NCBI GenBank assembly: GCA_007130675.1
Contig: SLSB01000054.1
Location: 1-5,855, forward strand
Length of the DNA stretch: 5,855 nucleotides
Reading direction: 5' to 3'
From: Candidatus Hydrogenedentota bacterium
GTDB lineage: Bacteria > Hydrogenedentota > Hydrogenedentia > Hydrogenedentales > SLHB01
Under the pieces are notes generated by a model, which saw only the letters and a list, made by a program, of their open reading frames with translations, made no database searches and was not told the origin of the DNA. Shown piece after piece: positions 1 to 4,799 of this stretch. The translations under genes were made by a program, and so were the position numbers. The number at the start of each line of letters is the position of its first letter. Position 1 is the stretch's first letter.

Positions 1-67
1 AGATGGCCGACGGCGTGCTCGGCCACGCCCAAGACGTCACCTGACAGAGGGATGCACAGAGAACGTG
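1..67. other. Unassigned window edge downstream of treT, with overlapping inverted repeats
   Basis: No gene can be supported in these bases. Two mutually exclusive short hairpins are possible: GGCCGA (5-10) with TCGGCC (19-24), and GGCGTG (12-17) with CACGCC (24-29). Neither is followed by a T-run on either strand, so this is not a clear intrinsic terminator for treT. On the minus strand a GTG at 28-30 could open a frame that runs off the window, but no convincing SD site precedes it. On the plus strand a frame ends in TGA at 42-44, which could be the tail of a convergent gene. The edge is too close to decide. Confidence 0.3.
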
Positions 68-1309
68 TTACCCGATTTCGACGCGTTCGGCCCCGCCGCG
101 CTGGAGACCCACGATAATCGTAAGGTATTCGCGAAGCTGCCGCGTAAGCAGGAAGTTGTCGCGCACGAAATCGCGCGCTTGTTCACCCATTTGCGCGAGG
201 AGGTCGCGGTTGCGCAACAGGTATTGGATACGCAAGGCCGCGCCCTCGGGGGTGCTGACGAGAAAGCCGGTGTGATGGTTGGTGACCTGCAGCCGGATGC
301 CCCCGGTATCGCCTCCGATCACGGGCTTGCCTTTCCACATCGCCTCGGCCACCGTCAGGCCGAAACCCTCGCGCGTTGACTTCTGCAACACAATATCGGC
401 AGCGCGCTGAAGCGCGTTGATCGTCGCGTGAGCATCCGCGGGCAACAGCAGCACGTGAATATCCGGGTCGTCGCCCGCGGCCTCGTGCACCTCGGCCAAG
501 ACCGCCTCGCCTTCAGGATCATCCGTCGCCCCGCCGCCAGCCAGCGCGAGCTGTAACTGGGGAATGAAGCGCTTCGTAAGCCGGTACGCGTGAATCACGC
601 CCACCGGGTCTTTGAAACGGTCATAACGCGATACCTGCACGATGAGCGGCCGCCGCGGGTCAATGCCAAATTCATCGAGCACACTGCGAACCTTGCTGAT
701 CGGAAGCTCCATATTCTTGTCCGAAAGGGGGTCGATGCTGGGGGGTATCAGATATTGCGGATGCGGCAATATCTGCGCGAAATTCACGAGCGAGAAAATG
801 CTGCCATCATACCCGCTGACAAAATCCCTGAGATATTTCCACACCGGGCGGTACGGGCGGCTGGCGTCGATATGGCACCGCCAAATCCATTTGCCTTTGC
901 GGTTGGGAATGTATTTGAGCAAAGGCGCGGGTTGCGGGTCGTGGATGATCACGATGTCGGCCTCGGTCAACAGCTCTCGGTGCTGCTCGGCCAACTGCTC
1001 ATTTGTGGTCTCGTAGGCTTTGCGCAAATGCAGCGACACGTCCACGGGCATACCCTGCAGAGCGTTGTGGAAACTCTTGGTGCACTGGTAGAAGTCTGGC
1101 TCTCCCGTGATGACCTCCCACTGCACATCGAGCCCGAGGCTGGCCATCATGGGAACCATCTTGTCGAGAATCTCGGCCACGCCCCCGCCCACGCGCGTCG
1201 AGTTCACATGCACAACCTTGAGGCCCTCGAGCGGGGCCGCAAGCTGATGCAGATGCTGGATCACATCTTCGCCCGCCACTGTCGCGTACTTGTCTAGAAA
1301 ATCGCTCAT
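68..1309 (-). CDS. treT: TreT-type trehalose synthase, GT4 family glycosyltransferase
   Basis: This is a 413-residue retaining glycosyltransferase with the two-domain GT-B layout of family GT4. It most resembles trehalose glycosyltransferring synthase, which joins glucose from ADP- or UDP-glucose to free glucose to make trehalose in the cytoplasm. The N-terminal domain has a glycine-rich loop (HVNSTRVGGGVAE, residues 34-46) and the TreT-typical HDPQP at 123-127. CHID at 145-148 and PPSIDPLSDKN at 189-199 are also typical. The C-terminal domain has VSRYDRFKDP (226-235), whose R228 and K233 are the expected nucleotide-sugar phosphate contacts, and the GT4 EX7E motif at E314 and E322. The length fits the family. 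The ATG at 1307-1309 overlaps the upstream TGA as ATGA, so it is probably translationally coupled to the DUF5752-like gene; GGGAAG lies just upstream. The donor and acceptor cannot be read from sequence, and a related disaccharide synthase or phosphorylase is the main alternative. Confidence 0.85.
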   Translation of the reverse strand: MSDFLDKYATVAGEDVIQHLHQLAAPLEGLKVVHVNSTRVGGGVAEILDKMVPMMASLGLDVQWEVITGEPDFYQCTKSFHNALQGMPVDVSLHLRKAYETTNEQLAEQHRELLTEADIVIIHDPQPAPLLKYIPNRKGKWIWRCHIDASRPYRPVWKYLRDFVSGYDGSIFSLVNFAQILPHPQYLIPPSIDPLSDKNMELPISKVRSVLDEFGIDPRRPLIVQVSRYDRFKDPVGVIHAYRLTKRFIPQLQLALAGGGATDDPEGEAVLAEVHEAAGDDPDIHVLLLPADAHATINALQRAADIVLQKSTREGFGLTVAEAMWKGKPVIGGDTGGIRLQVTNHHTGFLVSTPEGAALRIQYLLRNRDLLAQMGEQARDFVRDNFLLTRQLREYLTIIVGLQRGGAERVEIG

Positions 1310-1983
1310 GCTTTCTTCCCGCGAAAATAGTTTTTCATCAGATCCGCCAACTGCGCCCGGAGATCCCGGAGCGTTGCAAAATAGGGGTCGATATTCCGTA
1401 TTTGGGTGATCAAATCGTCGTATTCGTCCCCAAACGACCGGATCCAGGCTTGGAAATCATCCACCGAGTCCGGGGTCCGGCGCCGGGCGTCGATGAAATG
1501 ATAGAAGATGCTGCCCTGCGACATCTGCGACGCTATAATCGCTAGATCTTTAGGGACCTCGATGCGGCGGTGCGTGTCAAATACCACGATGTTGCTTCGG
1601 ATGAAGTGAAACTCCTGGTCGGGTTTCGACCACGGCACGCTGTCGGTCTCGTCCAGGCGCGTCTCGATGTGCTCGAGCAGTTCGGCGCGCAGATCTTCCA
1701 TGTCCGAGAACTCGGCCGGGTTGATCACCGCCAGGCGTTCGGCCAGCACATGATCGTGAAGACCGTGGCGCGCCCACTCCGCAAAATCGTTCAAGTACTC
1801 GGGGTTGTCAAACCGCGGCCGCATCAACACACCCCAGAAATGATAGTAAATGCATCCGGGGTGAATCTCGCGCAACAGCTCGCGAAGCTCGCGCAGGCTC
1901 TGGGCGCGTTTCCCGGTTGCCAATGCCGCCAGCGCACAGTCGTGCACCATAAAGGCCGGCGCTTTCTCCTTGGATTTGCCCAT
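1306..1983 (-). CDS. DUF5752-like protein of two tandem related halves, coupled to treT
   Basis: This is a 225-residue soluble protein with no signal peptide or membrane segment and no catalytic motif I recognise. By recall it resembles the DUF5752 family of unknown function; that name is tentative. It is built from two similar halves, about residues 11-110 and 125-220. Each half has a G-x-I-aromatic-YHF block (43-49 and 157-163), then a DF-x-x-W block (W70 and W180), then NP or DP (88-89 and 199-200), then LRA (98-100 and 208-210). Most of each half looks alpha-helical and charged. The start chosen is ATG 1981-1983, because GGAGG sits 5 bases upstream; the in-frame TTG at 1993-1995 falls inside that SD site. 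Its stop overlaps the treT start, so the two proteins are probably made together. This suggests a partner, regulator or accessory factor of the sugar synthase, which is inference. Confidence 0.75.
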   Translation of the reverse strand: MGKSKEKAPAFMVHDCALAALATGKRAQSLRELRELLREIHPGCIYYHFWGVLMRPRFDNPEYLNDFAEWARHGLHDHVLAERLAVINPAEFSDMEDLRAELLEHIETRLDETDSVPWSKPDQEFHFIRSNIVVFDTHRRIEVPKDLAIIASQMSQGSIFYHFIDARRRTPDSVDDFQAWIRSFGDEYDDLITQIRNIDPYFATLRDLRAQLADLMKNYFRGKKA

Positions 1984-1988
1984 GTCTG

Positions 1989-1993
1989 CCTCC
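1989..1993 (-). promoter_or_regulatory. Shine-Dalgarno site that sets the DUF5752-like start
   Basis: The minus strand reads GGAGG followed by 5 bases (CAGAC) and ATG at 1983. The match and spacing favour ATG 1983 over the longer in-frame TTG start at 1995, which overlaps this site and would leave no ribosome binding site of its own. Confidence 0.8.
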
Positions 1994-2028
1994 AAAAATC
2001 GCAGAGATTACACATCGAATCGCTCAAC

Positions 2029-2058
2029 ACCATATCAAAATGTACGTGCGGGGAACAA
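2029..2058 (-). promoter_or_regulatory. Possible promoter for the DUF5752-like/treT pair (extended -10)
   Basis: On the minus strand, TTGTTC (2053-2058) is followed by an 18-base spacer and TATGGT (2029-2034). A TG dinucleotide (2036-2037) sits one base before the hexamer, giving an extended -10 form. The -35 matches the sigma-70 consensus at only 3 of 6 positions and the -10 at 4 of 6. A transcript start near 2022 would leave a leader of about 40 bases. The 174-base gap after tldD makes a separate promoter reasonable, but this particular site is weak evidence. Confidence 0.3.
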
Positions 2059-2076
2059 ACTCGTCTGGTTATCCAA
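2035..2076 (-). other. Possible 13-codon leader ORF with strong SD between tldD and the DUF5752-like gene
   Basis: The minus strand has AAGGAG at 2083-2088, then 6 bases, then TTG at 2074-2076. This opens a 13-codon frame (MDNQTSLFPARTF if TTG is read as Met) that ends with TGA at 2035-2037. The SD match and spacing are as good as those of the real genes, but the start codon is TTG and the peptide is tiny. No runs of a single amino acid codon suggest classical attenuation. If the promoter proposed at 2029-2058 is used, this frame lies upstream of its transcript start, so the two ideas compete. The rest of the gap (2077-2157) holds nothing clear beyond a 5-bp GC hairpin after the tldD stop without a T-run. 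Confidence 0.2.
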
Positions 2077-2157
2077 GAAAAGCTCCTTCAAGGTCGCGGA
2101 ATAAACGGATGGGGCTCGGCGCAGCGCACCGCCCGTGTCTCCGTGCAACGCCACCGC

Positions 2158-3537
2158 TCAGCGCGTGCCGCCGATGGTCAATTCGCGGATGCGCACCGTG
2201 GGCTGGGCATGGCTGACCGGCGCGCCCTGGCCGTCTTTGCCGCACGTGCCGAGGGCAAACCCGAGATCGCTCCCCACCGCTTCGATCTGCATCAGGGTAT
2301 CGGGACCATTGCCGATGAGCGTGGCTCCGCGCACCGGCGTCTCGGCCTTTCCGTTGCGAATGAGATACCCTTCGCGCACCTCGAACACATAATCGCCATT
2401 GAGAGGATTAACCTGCCCACCGCCCATCCGCTTCACGAAAAGGCCCGTCTCGGTTTCCGCAAGAATGTCCGCGGGGTCCGTGGTACCCGGCGCGATCATC
2501 GTATTGGTCATGCGGGGAATGGGCTTGCAGCGATAGGATTGCCGCCGCCCGTTGCCGGTCGGGTCCATATCCAATTTCCGGGCCGACTTCAGGTCGTTGA
2601 TGAATCGCACGAGAACGCCTTGGTCCACGAGCACCGTACGGCCCGTCGGCACTCCCTCATCGTCGATGTTCGCGGAGCCGCGCTTCCCAGCGAGCGTGCC
2701 GTCGTCCACCACCGTCACCTGCGGCGCGGCGATTTGCCCGTTAAGCCGCCCGCAATACTTCGAGACGCCCTTGTCGATGTGATCGGCTTCGAGACCATGC
2801 CCCACCGCCTCGTGCACCATGGTGCCGCCGGCTTCGCTGCTGAGCACCACCGGCATACGGCCGGTTGGGGCGGGGTCGGCCTCGAGCATCAGACAGGCCC
2901 GCTTGGCCGCCCGCAGCGCAATCGTTTCTGGATCCATCTCGTCAAACAGCTCGAATCCGAGGGTTCCGCCCGCGGTTTCGTAGCCGGTCTGCACCACATC
3001 GCCGTCGCGGGCGACCACCCGCACGTAGAAAAGCACTTGGGGCCGCACGTCTTCGGCAAAGCGCCCCTCCGAATTTACGACGATGACGCGCCGCAGCGAA
3101 TCGCCATAGGACGCGGCCACCTGCACAATGCGCGGGTCATGCGCGCGGGCCGCAGCGTTGGCCGCCCGCACCAGTTCGAGCTTTTCGGGGGTGGGGATTT
3201 CTTTCGGGGGCTGCTTCGAGACTATCTCGAAGCGTTCGGGCGCAAACGCGAAATTGCGGGACGCTTCCTCGCCGTCGGCGCCCCCCGCAATCTCGTTAGC
3301 AAGGCGTGTCAAACCCTGTTCCGAAAGGTCATTCGTATGCCCGTAGAGAGTCCGGTCGCCGGTGAGGTGGCGGATACCCGCGCCGGCATCGGTGCCGCTA
3401 ATCACCTTCTCGACCTTATTGTTCTCCAGCAAAATGGTCGTGCGGAAGGTTTCTTCGGCGAAAATTTCCGCCAATTGCCCTCCGTTTCGCAGGGCCGCGC
3501 TGAGAATGGCCTCGGCGTGTTTCTCAAGATCAATCAC
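2158..3537 (-). CDS. tldD: TldD-family zinc metalloprotease
   Basis: This is a 459-residue protein of the TldD/PmbA (U62) family. TldD is the zinc-bearing subunit that, with TldE/PmbA, makes a barrel-shaped cytosolic protease degrading unfolded or leader peptides; it acts in microcin B17 maturation and CcdA turnover in E. coli. The metal motif HExxxH is present as HEAVGH at 242-247, with the conserved C-terminal cysteine in GTCGKDGQ (C432). This identifies it as TldD, since TldE/PmbA lacks these residues. The N-terminal domain (about 1-220) and C-terminal catalytic domain are both complete, with the usual GGGQVNPLNGDYVFEV block near 372-387. The start is GTG at 3535-3537 with AAAGGA 7 bases upstream (3545-3550), and it overlaps the CPBP gene by 8 bases, which implies coupled translation. 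No pmbA lies in the window: the next gene downstream is unrelated. The partner may be elsewhere, or the protein may work as a homomer. Confidence 0.9.
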   Translation of the reverse strand: MIDLEKHAEAILSAALRNGGQLAEIFAEETFRTTILLENNKVEKVISGTDAGAGIRHLTGDRTLYGHTNDLSEQGLTRLANEIAGGADGEEASRNFAFAPERFEIVSKQPPKEIPTPEKLELVRAANAAARAHDPRIVQVAASYGDSLRRVIVVNSEGRFAEDVRPQVLFYVRVVARDGDVVQTGYETAGGTLGFELFDEMDPETIALRAAKRACLMLEADPAPTGRMPVVLSSEAGGTMVHEAVGHGLEADHIDKGVSKYCGRLNGQIAAPQVTVVDDGTLAGKRGSANIDDEGVPTGRTVLVDQGVLVRFINDLKSARKLDMDPTGNGRRQSYRCKPIPRMTNTMIAPGTTDPADILAETETGLFVKRMGGGQVNPLNGDYVFEVREGYLIRNGKAETPVRGATLIGNGPDTLMQIEAVGSDLGFALGTCGKDGQGAPVSHAQPTVRIRELTIGGTR

Positions 3538-4474
3538 ACGTGTATCCTTTCCTTGGGACTTTCCGTGCCGCAGGATTCGGCAGCACGAACACCATCGCGC
3601 CCATGGCGAACAAGACCACGCCGAGGGCGTTCAGCCACAGAGGTTGAAAGACTCCCGGCTCAGGAGCCGAGGTAAACCCTTGAATCTCGTGCGGGATCAG
3701 CGAATAGGCGACCATTGGCACCGCGTTGTACACCGCGTGCAGCCAAACGCACGGCCATACCGACCCCGTCTTGAGATGAACTGCCGCCAAGAGAAGTCCT
3801 CCCAGAAAACCCGCCAGAATCTGTGGAGGATTCAGATGAATAAGGCCGAACAAGAGTGCGCTCACAACGCATGCACCCCAGGTGCCATGGCGCCGAAGCA
3901 GTCCTCGAAGCATGACTCCCCGAAAAAGGAACTCTTCGGTCACCGGGGCCATGACCACCACAATGAGAAATCCCACCAGCGGCGCGGCAAACAAGGCTTC
4001 GAACACATCCGGGAAAAGCGTCGGCATGTCCGGAATGAGCCAACGCATGAGATTGTCGGCTTCCGACACCAGCACCGACGTGCCAACCCCCAGAGGCACA
4101 AGCGCCGCAATGGCCGCCCAGCGAAATGGCGTCAGACCAAGCGCGCCGCGCACCGTCTGTCCGCTTCGCCACCGGCCCCATACAAGCAGCGGAAACACGG
4201 CAACCACATTGGCCAGCATCAGCAGTTCGGGCCGTTGCATCGTCGGCGCCTCGTGCATGGGGCGCCCCAGCGCCAAACCAACAATGACCGCCGCAATGGA
4301 GATCGCGATACCGATGGTGATCTGAAACACGACAAAACTCAGGCTGAGCAGTACCGCCTCGAGATAGGTCATGTAGGGGAGATAGGGTGGATTGGGCGGC
4401 GGCATAGCTGGTTGGGTTGCTGAATTTTCGGGCGTCTCTTGCCCGGAAGGTTGATGCGAGGGATCATATTCCAT
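3530..4474 (-). CDS. CPBP family intramembrane metalloprotease (CAAX/Abi type)
   Basis: This is a 314-residue polytopic membrane protein with about eight hydrophobic segments (roughly 36-68, 83-99, 115-136, 155-176, 195-213, 215-235, 240-260 and 278-298). The three motifs of the CPBP (CAAX protease and bacteriocin-processing) family are intact: EExxxR as EEFLFR (180-185), FxxxH as FGLIH (209-213), and HxxxN as HAVYN (246-250). These carry the metal ligands of a membrane-embedded protease, so activity is expected. Family roles include CAAX-protein cleavage in eukaryotes and bacteriocin maturation or self-immunity in bacteria; the substrate here is unknown. Residues 1-33 form a hydrophilic, proline-rich tail ending in PPPNPPYLPY, longer than many members have. 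The ATG at 4472-4474 has AAAAGGAG 6 bases upstream (4481-4488). It lies between the small membrane protein gene and tldD, overlapping the latter. Confidence 0.88.
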   Translation of the reverse strand: MEYDPSHQPSGQETPENSATQPAMPPPNPPYLPYMTYLEAVLLSLSFVVFQITIGIAISIAAVIVGLALGRPMHEAPTMQRPELLMLANVVAVFPLLVWGRWRSGQTVRGALGLTPFRWAAIAALVPLGVGTSVLVSEADNLMRWLIPDMPTLFPDVFEALFAAPLVGFLIVVVMAPVTEEFLFRGVMLRGLLRRHGTWGACVVSALLFGLIHLNPPQILAGFLGGLLLAAVHLKTGSVWPCVWLHAVYNAVPMVAYSLIPHEIQGFTSAPEPGVFQPLWLNALGVVLFAMGAMVFVLPNPAARKVPRKGYTCD

Positions 4475-4519
4475 CAGAGACTCCTTTTCCGCCTTCCTTC
4501 ATTGGCGTCTTTGTACAGT

Positions 4520-4560
4520 GCACGGCAAGGAGCCCGCTGGGCGCAGCCCTACCGCCGTGC
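4520..4560. repeat. Inverted repeat between the small membrane gene and the CPBP gene
   Basis: GCACGGC (4520-4526) and GCCGTGC (4554-4560) are perfect 7-base arms around a 27-base GC-rich centre. In minus-strand RNA the arms could gain two G-U pairs, and the centre can fold its own short hairpin (GGGC TGC GCCC). No T-run follows, so it is not a standard terminator. It could be a transcript-stabilising or attenuating stem, or a fragment of a dispersed palindromic element. The rest of 4475-4574 holds only the CPBP ribosome binding site (4481-4488). Confidence 0.4.
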
Positions 4561-4574
4561 CGCAGTGGGGGTCC

Positions 4575-4718
4575 TCACATATCGGCAGGCCCTGCGATAC
4601 CGCCGAGCGCGGGGATGCCCAACCCGAGCACACGCGCCGCAATGATGGCAAAGACAATGAGTACGACGATCGCGAATACTGCCCCAAGAAAGCCGCGAAT
4701 CCGGGTCATGCGCACCAT
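4575..4718 (-). CDS. Small single-pass membrane protein, 47 residues, hypothetical
   Basis: This short open frame lies in the 325-base space between the permease and the CPBP protease. It encodes a basic N-terminus (R3, R6, R8), one strongly hydrophobic segment at about residues 10-28 (GAVFAIVVLIVFAIIAA in its core), then R29 and a glycine-rich tail (VLGLGIPALGGIAGPADM, 30-47). Charge placement predicts the N-terminus inside and the short tail outside, or an uncleaved signal-anchor. The ATG at 4716-4718 is preceded by GGAGG (4727-4731) at 8 bases, the best ribosome site in the window; a second in-frame ATG at 4707-4709 is less well placed. I recognise no family. Neighbours are a CPBP protease and TldD downstream on the same strand, so it may be their substrate, a partner, or an unrelated small membrane protein. 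Sequence composition and SD make a real gene likely, but there is no homology evidence. Confidence 0.6.
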   Translation of the reverse strand: MVRMTRIRGFLGAVFAIVVLIVFAIIAARVLGLGIPALGGIAGPADM

Positions 4719-4726
4719 GCGAGGTT

Positions 4727-4731
4727 CCTCC
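4727..4731 (-). promoter_or_regulatory. Strong Shine-Dalgarno site for the 47-residue gene
   Basis: The minus strand reads GGAGG, 8 bases before ATG 4718. It is the main argument that the small frame is translated and fixes the upstream of its two in-frame ATG codons as the start. Confidence 0.65.
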
Positions 4732-4767
4732 GCGAGAACTACGGTCTACCCGCAGCCATCAACAGCT

Positions 4768-4796
4768 ACGATACCGCAACCCGGCAAAAATGCCAA
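4768..4796 (-). promoter_or_regulatory. Possible sigma-70-type promoter for small gene, CPBP gene and tldD
   Basis: On the minus strand TTGGCA (4791-4796) matches 5 of 6 bases of the -35 consensus. A 17-base spacer leads to TATCGT (4768-4773), which matches 4 of 6 of the -10. Transcription would begin near 4761, about 40 bases ahead of the small gene start and just after the permease stop at 4800-4802. A 4-bp hairpin (GGCA TTTT TGCC) overlaps the -35 and is too small to be a terminator. Position and spacing are good, but sigma-70 rules are assumed for an unknown host. Confidence 0.4.
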
Positions 4797-4799
4797 GAA

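Noticed and set aside
5..29. Intrinsic terminator after treT
   Set aside because: The inverted repeats are short and compete with each other, and there is no T-run on the minus strand, so a terminator cannot be supported.
590..1297. A 235-codon open frame on the plus strand
   Set aside because: It is the complement of treT, whose motifs are clear; no SD site or family signal supports the antisense frame.
1984..1995. Longer start (TTG 1993-1995) for the DUF5752-like gene
   Set aside because: The TTG lies within the GGAGG site that serves ATG 1981-1983, and no other SD site precedes it.
1570..3675. A 701-codon open frame on the plus strand
   Set aside because: It runs antisense through tldD and the DUF5752-like gene, both of which have family motifs and SD sites. 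Its product is rich in His and Arg without recognisable motifs, as expected for the complement of GC-biased coding sequence.
3362..4423. A 353-codon open frame on the plus strand
   Set aside because: It is antisense to the CPBP protease gene and the start of tldD; the product is dominated by Arg, His, Gln and Lys with no domain or membrane pattern.
4575..4718. The 47-residue peptide as a classic double-glycine leader bacteriocin
   Set aside because: The GG pair comes after the membrane segment near the C-terminus, only seven residues follow it, and the usual leader pattern of spaced Leu and Glu before GG is absent.
4784..4796. Terminator after the permease from GGCA TTTT TGCC
   Set aside because: A 4-bp stem with the T-run in the loop rather than after it does not fit an intrinsic terminator.
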